64,000 bases of DNA from Mesorhizobium loti (GTDB taxonomy: Bacteria; Pseudomonadota; Alphaproteobacteria; Rhizobiales; Rhizobiaceae). A model generated the notes under the pieces. That model searched no databases. It saw only the letters and a list, made by a program, of their open reading frames with translations, and was not told the DNA's origin. Shown one piece after another: positions 54,653 through 63,982 of the stretch. Where the stretch lies: assembly GCF_002858745.1 (NCBI RefSeq), contig NZ_PJRO01000001.1:558001-622000 (forward strand), given 5' to 3'. The position numbers and the translations under genes are program-made. Position 1 is the first letter of the stretch; each line of letters starts with the position of its first letter.

Positions 54653-55705
54653 TCAATTGATGCTGGCTGTCGTCGTCGCCGCTTCGGGCCGCCTTTCGCC
54701 ATAAGGCACACGATAACCATTGGTTGCCAGCCATTCGATCGCGGCGCGCGGCTCGTCTGTCTGGATGATGGTGGCGCCGCGTTCGGCCCAAAAGCCCCAG
54801 CTTTCGGCAGGCATGCCTGCGGCAACGGCCAGTTCATCGCCGCGGCCGCCCGCCAGAAACCCACCCGGCTTGTTGAGAATGGCATAGGTGTTCGCCCACA
54901 AATGCCAGCCGCCGCGCACCGCTGTTGCCCGCATACGGGTCGAAAACAGCGCACCGCCGGTTTCAGTCAGAGTCTCGGCACCATTGCGCCAATTGATCAG
55001 TTCCATTGCGTGGGAATTGAAAGTGCGCGCCACTTTCTCGACGAAACCGGCATCGCGCACGGCATCGTCGGCGATGATCGGCATGAACTGGACCCCCCTG
55101 CCCGCCGCCTTCAGCACGGCCCCAACCTCGACGATGCGGGCATCGTTCCAGATGTTCTCCTTCACGACGACCTGGTCGGCCATGCCAAGCGCCCTCGCCT
55201 CGGCGATGATCTCCGGCAACGCCTCGGTGCCAAGCTTGTTGTCGACATTGACCAGGATGCGGCCTCGGGTAGCAATGAGCAGTTCGGCGAGCGTCGAGAC
55301 GGTTTCATTCGTTTCGACGCGCCCCGCCTCCACCACCAGCCGGCAGCTTTTGAGGTCCTCCAACGAGTGTTCAGCGGCCTCGCCCCTGCAAGTTGTGGTG
55401 CGGTCGAGCCAGCTGTCATGCATGACGATAAAGACGCCATCCTTCGAACGACGCACATCGACTTCGATCATCTCCGCACCGGCCGCGATCGCATCCTCTA
55501 TCGCCACAAGCGAATTTTCCGGGAACCGCGCCTTGCGACCCTGCAACCCGCCGGCCCGATGGGCAACGACCATGACATGGTCACGCCACTGGTTCGCGTT
55601 CTGCAGCCGTTCAAGGATCAGTGCCGTACGATCCTGCCCGGCGGCTGCACCGACCGTCATCGTCAGCATCGCGGCGAGTGCCGCGCCGAGCCGTGCCATC
55701 CGCAT
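54653..55705 (-). CDS. Glycerophosphodiester phosphodiesterase family protein, exported
   Basis: The product (about 350 aa) begins with a signal peptide (MRMARLGAALAAMLTMTVGAAAG) and a GDPD domain: MVVAHRAGG near residue 46, EVDVRRSKDGVFIVMHD and an unusually Cys-bearing loop TTTCRGEA. It may split glycerophosphodiesters in the periplasm; a substrate such as a glycerophosphoinositol is not excluded. The ATG at 55705 was chosen because of the signal peptide and GGAGCG upstream; the frame continues far upstream through an inverted repeat. It differs from the phosphodiesterase gene at 903. Confidence 0.88.
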   Translation of the reverse strand: MRMARLGAALAAMLTMTVGAAAGQDRTALILERLQNANQWRDHVMVVAHRAGGLQGRKARFPENSLVAIEDAIAAGAEMIEVDVRRSKDGVFIVMHDSWLDRTTTCRGEAAEHSLEDLKSCRLVVEAGRVETNETVSTLAELLIATRGRILVNVDNKLGTEALPEIIAEARALGMADQVVVKENIWNDARIVEVGAVLKAAGRGVQFMPIIADDAVRDAGFVEKVARTFNSHAMELINWRNGAETLTETGGALFSTRMRATAVRGGWHLWANTYAILNKPGGFLAGGRGDELAVAAGMPAESWGFWAERGATIIQTDEPRAAIEWLATNGYRVPYGERRPEAATTTASIN

Positions 55706-55728
55706 AAAGAATCGCTCCGTGCCGGATA

Positions 55729-55830
55729 AGGCGATTTCGAAGAATTGTTGCATCGACTTCGGCCCAAAGATCGCGCTCGACGCACGGTGAGCCACCGACA
55801 GACAGATGCAATAATTCTTCGAAATCGCCT
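55729..55830. repeat. 26-bp inverted repeat before the phosphodiesterase gene
   Basis: AGGCGATTTCGAAGAATT then GTTGCATC at 55729-55754, and GATGCAAT then AATTCTTCGAAATCGCCT at 55805-55830. They are complementary at 25 of 26 positions, with a 50-base centre. No gene fits the centre and it is too small for a transposase. It could be the ends of a small non-autonomous element or a leader hairpin. Confidence 0.75.
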
Positions 55831-55900
55831 GGGTCGGTGCCGCTCTTAGCGGCCCGACATGACGGCGACGTGAACGAAGCCGGCTTGCAAAGGCCAGCAA

Positions 55901-56290
55901 TCAGGGGGTGATGAGGTGTTCGCGACCGCCGGGCTCGACCATTTTGAGCCTGGTTTCAGCCCCGTCCGCGTCGAGGATGACGTAGCTTTGGTCATCACCG
56001 CCGACGAAGCTCAATCCCGCTCCGGTCAGGGAAGCACCGATCTTCACCGCCGGCTGGCCGCCGGGCTGCATCAACCACAGCAAGGCCGTCTCAGTTGCGC
56101 CCTCGACTGGCGGCTGGATGGTAATGGTGGCGCGCAGCCGCCCTTCGCTGTCCACAATCTCCAGCCCGCTGCCGCGCAAGACGCCCGGCTCGCCTTGTGC
56201 CGCCGCAGGCAGAATCCGGCCGAGTCCCAGCCCGGCAAGCAAAGCGAGATTGGTCACGGTCAAGGCCGTCAGAGCCATTTCACGTTTCAT
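55901..56290 (-). CDS. Secreted or membrane-anchored protein of unknown function
   Basis: The 129-aa product has an N-terminal hydrophobic segment (about residues 6 to 27, LTALTVTNLALLAGLGLGR) and a beta-rich periplasmic part with GLEIVDSEGRLRATITI, LLWLMQPGGQPAVKIG and YVILDADGAETRLKMVEPGG. The repeat of short strand-Gly-strand units resembles small domains seen in some alphaproteobacterial proteins of unknown role. The ATG at 56290 is supported by GGGAGGAA upstream; upstream extension of the frame is not plausible. It lies between the phosphodiesterase gene and ialB-like gene on the same strand. Confidence 0.72.
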   Translation of the reverse strand: MKREMALTALTVTNLALLAGLGLGRILPAAAQGEPGVLRGSGLEIVDSEGRLRATITIQPPVEGATETALLWLMQPGGQPAVKIGASLTGAGLSFVGGDDQSYVILDADGAETRLKMVEPGGREHLITP

Positions 56291-56395
56291 TGCGGTTCCT
56301 CCCATCGCAATGGCCGAGAGAGAAGATGAGCCTTTTTCACGGCCAAGCGATGAGGCGTGAACGTTACCTTGCCAGCGGATCATCCCGCTCAACAA

Positions 56396-56426
56396 AAAAC
56401 CCCGGCCTTGCTGTGCCGGGGCTTTT
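56396..56426 (-). terminator. Terminator of the IalB-like gene
   Basis: On the minus strand AAAAGCCCCGGC, an 8-base loop, GCCGGGGTTTTTT: a 7-bp GC stem with a T run of six, 40 bases after the stop of the IalB-like gene. Confidence 0.88.
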
Positions 56427-56465
56427 CGAATGCATCATGCCAAGGCCGCCAAGCGGCCTGGGCGA

Positions 56466-57089
56466 TCACTGCGCCGTCTTGGCCTTGTCCTGCTCTTCCT
56501 TGAGCTTCTTGGAGAAGTCCTGATTGTTCTTGTTGACGAACTCCTGCAGCTTCTTCTGACGATCCTCGATATCAGACTGCTGCATGGCAGGGCCGTCGAA
56601 GGCCGTGCCGAAGCCAGACAGCGGAATCTTGATCGGGTTCGGCTGGTTCTGGAAATTGATCGAGGTCAGCGTGATTTGCTGGCCCTTCTTGAAAGAAGTC
56701 ACGAGCTGATCGGTGAGCGGCACCTCGGCAACGCAACGATCCGGGAAGCAGATGACATAGTCGAGCTTCTGCGGCTTGCCGTTGTCGACCTGCAGGCCGA
56801 TACCGGGAGGCACCAGGCGGCCGGTCGGTACGGTGACCTGGAAGACCTTGCGGTTCACCTTGCCGCGCAGGTCGATCAGGCTGACGCCGGTGAGCAACTG
56901 GCCGTTGCCGGCGGTCTGGATGTTCTGCACGTTGCAGATGTCGACGTCTTCCTGCTTGGTGCAGGCCTTGAACCAGCCCTGCGGGATCTGCTGCTGAGCG
57001 GAAGCAGCCGGAACGCCTGCGCCTAGGATGCCGACAACACCAGCGGCCATGAGCGAAAGACGATGAGCTTTGCTGTTCAGGCTCTTCAT
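56466..57089 (-). CDS. Invasion-associated locus B (IalB)-family protein
   Basis: The 207-aa product has a signal peptide (hydrophobic to about residue 27, VPAASAQQ) and an IalB domain with the conserved block QGWFKACTKQEDVDICNVQNI (in parts), the paired Cys at CTKQEDVDIC, and the second Cys pair in YVICFPDRCVAEV. The C-terminus is a charged helix (LQEFVNKNNQDFSKKLKEEQDKAK), predicted coiled. In Bartonella IalB is linked to invasion of red blood cells; in other rhizobia related proteins are common and have no invasion role, so it is named by family only. Confidence 0.93.
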   Translation of the reverse strand: MKSLNSKAHRLSLMAAGVVGILGAGVPAASAQQQIPQGWFKACTKQEDVDICNVQNIQTAGNGQLLTGVSLIDLRGKVNRKVFQVTVPTGRLVPPGIGLQVDNGKPQKLDYVICFPDRCVAEVPLTDQLVTSFKKGQQITLTSINFQNQPNPIKIPLSGFGTAFDGPAMQQSDIEDRQKKLQEFVNKNNQDFSKKLKEEQDKAKTAQ

Positions 57090-57386
57090 ATGATGAACTT
57101 CCTCTACCTTGATCCCCGTAGCGGCCTTCAGACCTTGGCGTGCTACCTCTTGCCCAAATGAGGCAACAGAATGACTTCGCCCGGCGTGTTACACCGGCAT
57201 TGTTCGCGAATCCAGCCCACCAGAGCATTTCCTGGCCAGTTTGGGCCGTTCTGTTCTTGCGTGCGGGAGTTGGTCGTCAGCCGGCTTGCCTGGTGCAGCC
57301 GGACCATTTCTTGGCTATGGCCACGGTACGGCCACAGCTCATGGTAGGTTGTGTCTCGAATCACATTTTCCGTTCAAGGATACGGC

Positions 57387-59201
57387 ATGAGCCGCTCGTT
57401 TTACTGGCTGACCGCCGCGTTTCTCCTGACCAGCAGCTCACTTGCCACGGCTGAGCCAAAATACGGCATCGCCATGCAGGGCGAGCCGGAACTGCCGGCC
57501 GGCTTCACGCATTTTCCCTACGCCAATCCCGATGCGCCGAAGGGCGGAGACATCACCTATTGCGTGGTCGGCTCCTTCGACAATCTCAACCCGTTCATCA
57601 TCAAGAGCCTGCGCACCACCGCCCGGGGCATGATCGACACGATCTATGGCAACCTCGTCTTCGAGCCGCTGATGCAGCGTAACTACGACGAGCCTTTCGG
57701 CCTTTACGGCCTGCTCGCCGACAGCGTCGACATGGATCCGGAACGCAAGTGGATAGAGTTCCATATCGACCCCAAGGCCAAGTGGTCGGACGGGCAACCG
57801 GTGACACCCGAGGATGTGCTGTTCACCTATGACGTCTTTACCGAAAAGGGTCGCCCTCCCTATTCCGATCGCATGAAGCGGGTGGAGAAGCTTGAAAAAA
57901 CCGGCGAGCACAGCGTGCGCTTCACCTTCAACGAGCTGTCGGACCGCGAATTCCCGCTCATCATCGCGATGACGCCGATCATCCCGAAACACGCGTTCAA
58001 TAAGGATACTTTCGACAAAACGATCCTGAAGCCGCTGATCGGCTCCGGACCTTACACTGTCGACAAGGTGGCTCCAGGGCAGCGCATCATCTTCAAGCGC
58101 AATCCCGACTACTGGGGCAAGGACATCCCTTCCAAGCGCGGCTTCGACAATTACGACCGCATCACGATCGAATACTTCCTCAACTCCAACGCCCAACTCG
58201 AGGCGTTCAAGAAAGGTATCTGTGCCGTCAACATGGAGACCGACCCAGTCAAGCGCGAGCGCGACATGGATTTCCCGGCCTTCAAGCGTGGCGAGGCGGT
58301 GGCGGAAACCTTTGAAAGCGGCATTCCTCCGGTCGTCACCGGCTTCCTGTTCAACACTCGCCTGCCGAAATTCGCCAATGCAGAGGTACGCCGCGCGCTC
58401 GGCATGCTTTACGACTTCGAATGGGCAAACAAGAACCTGTTCAACGAACGCTATGCGCGTCTGAAAAGCTTCTGGCAGGATTCGGAGCTTTCAGCACTCG
58501 GCCACCCGGCCAGCGACAAGGAGAAGGCGCTTCTGGCGCCCTACCCCGGTCGTGTGCCTGCCAATGTCATGGACGGCACCTGGCAGCCTCCGGTCACGGA
58601 TGGCAGCGGCCAGGATCGCAAGGTGCTGAAGGCGGCTTTCGAAATCCTGAAGGGCCAAGGCTACCACATTGAAAACGGCCAGTTACTCGACCCACGAGGC
58701 GAGCCATTCACATTCGAAATCCTCACCTCATCGCAGGACGAAGAGAGGCTGGCGTCACTCTATCAGCGCACGCTAGGCAAGATCGGCATAACCGTCTCGA
58801 TCCGTTCGCTTGACGGCGACCAGATCCAGTCGCGCAAGCAGCGCTACGATTTCGATGTTCTGATCGGCGCCAGCGGCTTCAACAATTCGCTGTCACCCGG
58901 GATCGAACAGCGCTTCCGCTGGGGATCGGAGGCCGCTAAAGTCGATGGATCGTTCAACCTGGCCGGTGTCGCCGAACCCGCCGTGGATGCCGCGATCAAC
59001 GCCATGCTCAATGCTCGGACCAAGGAAGATTTCATCGCCGCGGTGCGTGTGCTCGACAGGCTGCTCATCTCGGGCAATTATTTGGTGCCGATGCAGTACA
59101 ATCCCGAGCAGTGGATCGCATACTGGACGTATCTGGAGCATCCGAAGGTAACGCCGCTGTTCGGTTATCAGTTGCCGGTATGGTGGCGCAAACCGAACTG
59201 A
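57387..59201 (+). CDS. ABC transporter substrate-binding protein, family 5 (YejA-like)
   Basis: Periplasmic binding protein of 604 aa for oligopeptides or related compounds. A signal peptide (AFLLTSSSLATAEP) is followed by the SBP family 5 fold: GEPELPAGFTHFPYANPDAPKGG at the start marks the YejA-type, DPKAKWSDGQPVTPEDV is the family signature and GSGPYTVDKVAPGQRIIFKRNPDYWG follows. The ATG at 57387 has AAGGA 7 bases before it. No permease or ATPase gene is next to it, which is unusual: the cognate transporter must be elsewhere. The gene is preceded by a 297-base gap with nothing recognised. Confidence 0.95.
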   Translation: MSRSFYWLTAAFLLTSSSLATAEPKYGIAMQGEPELPAGFTHFPYANPDAPKGGDITYCVVGSFDNLNPFIIKSLRTTARGMIDTIYGNLVFEPLMQRNYDEPFGLYGLLADSVDMDPERKWIEFHIDPKAKWSDGQPVTPEDVLFTYDVFTEKGRPPYSDRMKRVEKLEKTGEHSVRFTFNELSDREFPLIIAMTPIIPKHAFNKDTFDKTILKPLIGSGPYTVDKVAPGQRIIFKRNPDYWGKDIPSKRGFDNYDRITIEYFLNSNAQLEAFKKGICAVNMETDPVKRERDMDFPAFKRGEAVAETFESGIPPVVTGFLFNTRLPKFANAEVRRALGMLYDFEWANKNLFNERYARLKSFWQDSELSALGHPASDKEKALLAPYPGRVPANVMDGTWQPPVTDGSGQDRKVLKAAFEILKGQGYHIENGQLLDPRGEPFTFEILTSSQDEERLASLYQRTLGKIGITVSIRSLDGDQIQSRKQRYDFDVLIGASGFNNSLSPGIEQRFRWGSEAAKVDGSFNLAGVAEPAVDAAINAMLNARTKEDFIAAVRVLDRLLISGNYLVPMQYNPEQWIAYWTYLEHPKVTPLFGYQLPVWWRKPN

Positions 59202-59208
59202 ACCCTGG

Positions 59209-59288
59209 AGCGTTTCCGATTTTTTCGGAAATTCTTTGTCTCATGCAATTCCGGACGGAAGTCCGCTGCGCACTTTTCCTGGAATTGC
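59209..59288 (+). repeat. RIME-like intergenic repeat, copy D (short form)
   Basis: Begins GAGCGTTTCCG and ends CACTTTTCCTGGAATTGC, as in the other copies, but the middle CTCTAAC block is missing, so it is about 80 bases long. It lies between the binding-protein gene and the DsbA-like gene, both on the plus strand. Confidence 0.78.
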
Positions 59289-59310
59289 CATACCGCGAAA
59301 GGACGAGGCG

Positions 59311-59985
59311 ATGAGCGAAACCCTGAGCATCGATGTGGTGTCGGATGTCGTCTGCCCCTGGTGCTTCCTTGGCCAGAAGCGGTTGCAGCATGCCATTGAA
59401 AGCCTGAAGGATGTCAGCGTCGAGGTGCGCTGGCGGCCGTTCCAGCTCGACCCGACCATTCCGCCGGAAGGCAAGGATCGCAAGGCCTACATGCAGGCCA
59501 AGTTCGGCGACGGTGATCGGTTGAAACAGATCCACGCCAATCTGGCCTCGCTGGGTGCCGTCGAAGGCATTTCCTTTGATTTCGACGCCATCAAGGTGGC
59601 CCCAAACACATTGGATGCGCACCGTATCATCCGCTGGGCCGGAACCGCAGGCGTCGCCGTCCAGAACAAGCTCGTCGACCGGCTGTTCAGCGCCTATTTC
59701 GAAAGCGGCGAGAACACCGGCGATCCCCGCGTGCTGATCGATGCGGCCCGTGAAGCCGGAATGGATGTCTCCATCGTCGAGACACTGCTACCGACTGACG
59801 CGGATGTTGAGGCTGTGAAGGCTGAGATTGCTACCGCCGCGCGCATGGGCATCACCGGCGTGCCATGCTTCCTGATCGAGGGGCGCTATGCGGTGATGGG
59901 CGCGCAGGACACCGACACGCTTGCCGACGCCATCCGCCAGGTGGCAGAAGCCAAGGCGCGCGGAGAGCTCGAAAAGGCGGTTTAG
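59311..59985 (+). CDS. DsbA-family oxidoreductase (FrnE-like)
   Basis: The 224-aa protein has a thioredoxin fold with an inserted helical domain and the redox motif CPWC at residues 15 to 18. The VVSDVVCPWCFLGQKRLQ start and the GVPCFLIEGRYAVMGAQDTDTL end are FrnE marks. There is no signal peptide, so it works in the cytoplasm, where FrnE-type proteins isomerise disulphides or help detoxify oxidants. The ATG at 59311 is preceded by GGACGAGG. It ends 5 bases before the convergent mfd gene. Confidence 0.92.
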   Translation: MSETLSIDVVSDVVCPWCFLGQKRLQHAIESLKDVSVEVRWRPFQLDPTIPPEGKDRKAYMQAKFGDGDRLKQIHANLASLGAVEGISFDFDAIKVAPNTLDAHRIIRWAGTAGVAVQNKLVDRLFSAYFESGENTGDPRVLIDAAREAGMDVSIVETLLPTDADVEAVKAEIATAARMGITGVPCFLIEGRYAVMGAQDTDTLADAIRQVAEAKARGELEKAV

Positions 59986-59990
59986 AGGAT

Positions 59991-62900
59991 CTACACCGCC
60001 AGTTTCGCGAGCTGCGTCATCACCACTGCGGAACCCGCCAGGCGCTTCTCCGCGGTCGGCCAGTCACGGGTGAAGACCACGCTTTGATCCGGCCTGATCT
60101 TGGCCAGAGATCCCTGCTCGCCGATGAACTTGACCAGCCCCACGGGATTGGAGAATTCCTTCTTGCGGAACTGGACGACGATGCCCTTCGGACCGGCGTC
60201 GAGCTTCTCGACATTCGCCTTGCGGCACAATGCCTTGATGAAGACGATCTTCAGCAGGTGCTTTACTTCTTCCGGCAACGGGCCGAAACGATCGATCAGC
60301 TCGGCGCCGAAAGCATCGATCTCTTCGGTGTTCTCCAGGTCGCCAAGGCGCCGGTAGAGCGCGAGCCTGAGCTGCAGATCCGGCACGTAACTTTCAGGGA
60401 TCATGACGGCGGTGCCGACGGTGATCTGTGGCGACCAGCCGGTGTCGGCAACCTCGCCGGAATCCTTCACTTCCGCGACCGCCTCCTCCAGCATCTGCTG
60501 GTAGAGTTCGAAGCCCACTTCCTTGATATGACCGGACTGCTCCTCGCCGAGCAGATTGCCCGCACCGCGGATGTCGAGGTCATGGCTGGCTAGCTGGAAG
60601 CCAGCCCCCAGCGTGTCCAATGACTGCAGTACCTTGAGGCGACGGTCGGCGGTGTCGGTGAGTTTCTTGTTGGCCGGCAGCGTGAACAGCGCATAGGCGC
60701 GCACCTTGGAACGGCCGACACGGCCGCGCAGCTGGTAGAGCTGAGCAAGGCCGAACATGTCGGCGCGGTGCACAACCAGCGTGTTGGCTGTCGGAATATC
60801 GAGGCCGGACTCCACGATCGTGGTGGAGAGCAGCACGTCGTACTGACCGTCGTAGAAGGCGTTCATGATGTCGTCGAGTTCGCCCGGCGGCATCTGGCCA
60901 TGGGCGACAGCCACTTTGAGCTCTGGCACCTCGGCCTTGAGGAAATCCTGGATTTCCGAGAGATCCGAGATGCGTGGCACGACATAGAAGGAATGGCCGC
61001 CACGATAACGTTCGCGCAGCAGCGTCTCGCGGATGACCAGAGGATCAAAGGGCGAAATGAAGGTGCGCACCGCCATGCGGTCGACCGGCGGCGTGGCGAT
61101 CAGCGACAGTTCGCGCACCCCGGTCAGCGCCAGTTGCAGCGTGCGCGGGATCGGCGTCGCCGACAGCGTCAGCACATGCACGTCGCTCTTCAGTTCCTTC
61201 AGCCGCTCCTTGTGCTTGACGCCGAAATGCTGCTCCTCGTCGATGATCAGCAGGCCGAGGCTCTTGAAGGAGATGGCGGAACCCAGCAGCGCATGGGTCC
61301 CAACGACGATGTCGACCGTACCGTCTGCGATACCCTTCTTGGTTTCGGCAAGCTCCTTGGCGCCGACCAGACGCGAGGCCTGGCGCACCCGGATCGGAAG
61401 GCCCGAGAAGCGCTGCGAGAAGGTCTTGAAATGCTGGCGTGACAACAGTGTCGTCGGCACCACGACAGCCACCTGAAAACCTTCCATGGCGGCGATGAAG
61501 GCGGCACGCAGCGCCACTTCTGTCTTGCCGAAGCCGACGTCGCCGCAAATCAGTCGATCCATCGGCCGGCCGGCGGAAAGATCCTCGGTAACCGCGTCGA
61601 TCGCCGATTGCTGGTCGTCGGTCTCCTCATAGGGGAAGCGTGCGGCGAACTCGCCGTAGAGACCGTCTGCCGGCACCAGGCTGGGCGCAGCACGCATCTG
61701 GCGCTCGGCAGCGATACGGATCAGCTGGCCTGCCATGTCGAGCAGGCGGCGCTTCAATCGTGCCTTACGTGCCTGCCAGGCGCCGCCGCCCAGCTTGTCG
61801 AGCGTGGCTTCCGCCGAATCCGAACCGTAGCGCGACAGAAGCTCGATGTTCTCGACGGGCAGGAACAGCCGGTCGTCGCCGGCATAGCGGATTTCCAGGC
61901 AGTCGTGCGGTGCGCCCGCAGCCTCGATCGTTTTCAGGCCGACGAACCGGCCGATGCCGTGATCGGCGTGGACGACGATGTCGCCATGCGACAGCGAGGC
62001 GGCTTCGGCGATGAAGTCGGCGGCCCGCTTCTTGCGCTTGGAACGGCGCACCAGCCGATCACCCAGAATGTCCTGTTCGGCTACAACGACCAGTGCATCG
62101 GTCTCGAAGCCGGTTTCCAGCGGCAGAACGGCCAGACCCGCTTCGCCCGGCGCCAGCTTTGCCGCCTCGGCCAGTGACGCGACTTGCTTGATGTTGCCGA
62201 GATGATGCTCGGCCAGGATCTGACCGAGCCGGTCGAGCGAGCCTTCAGTCCAGCCGGCGATGACGACCCGGCGCTTGGCGGCGCGCTCTTCGGCGATGTG
62301 TTTCACCGCGACGTCGAAGACATTGGCGTTGGGATCGGCGCGTTCCTCGGCAAAGGAGCGGCCGGCACGCGAACCGGCATGGAAGACCTTGCGGCCGCCG
62401 GCATCCGGTGCATCAAACGGCGTGAGTTCGATCTGCTCGCGCTCTCCTGTCGCCGCCTTCACATCGTCTGGTGCCAGATACATCAATGCCGGCGCCACCG
62501 GCTTGTAGGGCACCGCATCCTTGAGCGCCGCGTCGGCCTGTTTGCGCCGTGCCTCGTAGTGGTCGAGGATGAGCTCGTGCCGCTCGGCCAGCGCTTCTTG
62601 TGCCAGATGATCAAACACCACCGGGGCGTCCGGCAGATAGTCGAACACCGTTTCCAGCCGCTCGTAGAAGAAGGGGAGCCAGTGTTCCATTCCGGCGAAA
62701 CGACGCCCTTCGGAGACCGCTGCATAAAGTCCATCGTCGCGTGACGGTGCACCGAAAGCCTCGATGTAGGAGCGACGGAATCGGCTGATGGTTTCGGGCG
62801 TCAACGCCACTTCGCTCATCGCCTGCAATGTCATCGACTTGCGCTGGCCAGTGGTGCGCTGGCTGGCGACATCGAAACTGCGGATCGATTCCAGCGTGTC

Positions 62901-63479
62901 TCCAAAGAAGTCGAGGCGCAGCCCCTCGCTCCAGCCGGGCGCATAAAGATCGAGGATGCCGCCACGTACGGCGAACTCGCCGACATCGCGCACGGTCGGC
63001 ACGCGTTCGAAGCCGGAATTCTCCAGCTGCGAAATCAGCTTGTTCATGTCGACCTGATTGCCGGGCCTGGCATGGAAGGTCTGGGCTTCCAGCAATTCGG
63101 CAGGCGGCATGCGCTGCAGCAACGCATTGACGGTGGTCAGCACAATGGCACGGTGCGGCTTCCTGGCCAGCACGACCATCGCCGCCGCCGCATCAAGCCG
63201 GCGCGCAGCCGCATCGGAGCCCGGCGAAACCCGATCGTAGGGCAGGCAGTCCCAGGCCGGCAGTTCCAGCACCGGCAGGCCAGGTGCGGCAAAGGCAAGC
63301 GCCTCGACGATGGCGGGCAGGCGCTGGCCGTCACGAGCGACGAACAGCAGTGGCCCGTCCGGCGCGATTTCCCTCGCCGCCTGCACCAGCGCGAAGGCTT
63401 CGAAGCCGTCGGCAACGCCATCGACGATATAGGAGGCGGCGCGACCCTTGGGCAGGCCGATTTTGGGTATCAGGCTCAT
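59991..63479 (-). CDS. mfd: Transcription-repair coupling factor Mfd
   Basis: Mfd removes RNA polymerase stalled at lesions and recruits UvrA. At 1162 aa it has the normal length. In order: UvrB-like N-terminal domains (LPAWDCLPYDRVSP and EFAVRGGILDLY), the RNA polymerase interacting domain (HADHGIGRFVGL near residue 510), the RecG-type helicase with Walker A CGDVGFGKTEVALR and box LIIDEEQHFGVKHKE, and the C-terminal TRCF domain. It begins 7 bases after the sdhE stop, so both are cotranscribed. The open frames on the other strand are bias shadows. Confidence 0.98.
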   Translation of the reverse strand: MSLIPKIGLPKGRAASYIVDGVADGFEAFALVQAAREIAPDGPLLFVARDGQRLPAIVEALAFAAPGLPVLELPAWDCLPYDRVSPGSDAAARRLDAAAAMVVLARKPHRAIVLTTVNALLQRMPPAELLEAQTFHARPGNQVDMNKLISQLENSGFERVPTVRDVGEFAVRGGILDLYAPGWSEGLRLDFFGDTLESIRSFDVASQRTTGQRKSMTLQAMSEVALTPETISRFRRSYIEAFGAPSRDDGLYAAVSEGRRFAGMEHWLPFFYERLETVFDYLPDAPVVFDHLAQEALAERHELILDHYEARRKQADAALKDAVPYKPVAPALMYLAPDDVKAATGEREQIELTPFDAPDAGGRKVFHAGSRAGRSFAEERADPNANVFDVAVKHIAEERAAKRRVVIAGWTEGSLDRLGQILAEHHLGNIKQVASLAEAAKLAPGEAGLAVLPLETGFETDALVVVAEQDILGDRLVRRSKRKKRAADFIAEAASLSHGDIVVHADHGIGRFVGLKTIEAAGAPHDCLEIRYAGDDRLFLPVENIELLSRYGSDSAEATLDKLGGGAWQARKARLKRRLLDMAGQLIRIAAERQMRAAPSLVPADGLYGEFAARFPYEETDDQQSAIDAVTEDLSAGRPMDRLICGDVGFGKTEVALRAAFIAAMEGFQVAVVVPTTLLSRQHFKTFSQRFSGLPIRVRQASRLVGAKELAETKKGIADGTVDIVVGTHALLGSAISFKSLGLLIIDEEQHFGVKHKERLKELKSDVHVLTLSATPIPRTLQLALTGVRELSLIATPPVDRMAVRTFISPFDPLVIRETLLRERYRGGHSFYVVPRISDLSEIQDFLKAEVPELKVAVAHGQMPPGELDDIMNAFYDGQYDVLLSTTIVESGLDIPTANTLVVHRADMFGLAQLYQLRGRVGRSKVRAYALFTLPANKKLTDTADRRLKVLQSLDTLGAGFQLASHDLDIRGAGNLLGEEQSGHIKEVGFELYQQMLEEAVAEVKDSGEVADTGWSPQITVGTAVMIPESYVPDLQLRLALYRRLGDLENTEEIDAFGAELIDRFGPLPEEVKHLLKIVFIKALCRKANVEKLDAGPKGIVVQFRKKEFSNPVGLVKFIGEQGSLAKIRPDQSVVFTRDWPTAEKRLAGSAVVMTQLAKLAV

Positions 63480-63486
63480 GGTCGTT

Positions 63487-63789
63487 TCAGAATTCGAGCG
63501 TTTGGCGTGATGCCAGAATCTTGTGCAGGACCGGCAGGTCGATGTCGCCGGGAACCGGCTCGCCGCCGGTCAGCCAGGGCATCAGCACCGTGTCGGAGAT
63601 TTCGAGGAGCCTTTCATATTGGTCGATCTCGTCGGCGGTCAAGCCGGCGATCTCGCGCTCCGCGAAGTTGCCAAGGATGAGGTCCATCTCCTTCATGCCG
63701 CGATGCCAGGAGCGGAACAGGAGCTTCTTGCGGTGTGGGTCCAGTTCGTTGTTCGCCAGTCTTGCGTTCGATCGTGTCGTGGCGGTCAT
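63487..63789 (-). CDS. sdhE: FAD assembly factor SdhE
   Basis: SdhE inserts FAD into the succinate dehydrogenase flavoprotein. The 100-aa product has the RGxxE motif in SWHRGMKEMDLILG (Arg30, Gly31, Glu34), the helix DEIDQYERLLEISDTVLMPWL and the C-terminal DIDLPVLHKIL. The ATG at 63789 (MTATTRSNAR) fits the family; the frame extends a further 24 codons upstream without homology. It is upstream of mfd, the usual order in rhizobia; recG is often divergent to it there, but the bases to its right look different here. Confidence 0.95.
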   Translation of the reverse strand: MTATTRSNARLANNELDPHRKKLLFRSWHRGMKEMDLILGNFAEREIAGLTADEIDQYERLLEISDTVLMPWLTGGEPVPGDIDLPVLHKILASRQTLEF

Positions 63790-63893
63790 GGCGGTGGCAT
63801 CCCTCACTTGCACGGCGCATATAGCGTGGATAGGCGGCGGTGTCAGCCTGTTCGCGACCAAGGCCCACTCACGGCTCCGCCGCTGGTGTTCTC

Positions 63894-63915
63894 GACTGTG
63901 ATTGATCTCACAGTC
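63894..63915. promoter_or_regulatory. Perfect CRP-like palindrome
   Basis: GACTGTGA, 6 bases, TCACAGTC: an exact 8-bp inverted repeat containing the classical CRP site TGTGA-N6-TCACA without mismatch. It lies 104 bases before the sdhE start codon and 67 bases before the putative start at 63983, so it could serve either. Confidence 0.5.
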
Positions 63916-63982
63916 GCACGCTCGGCTTCGTGCTCAGATTTCCGGTGCACTCAAGCACCTGGTCACATGAGGGAGCATGATT

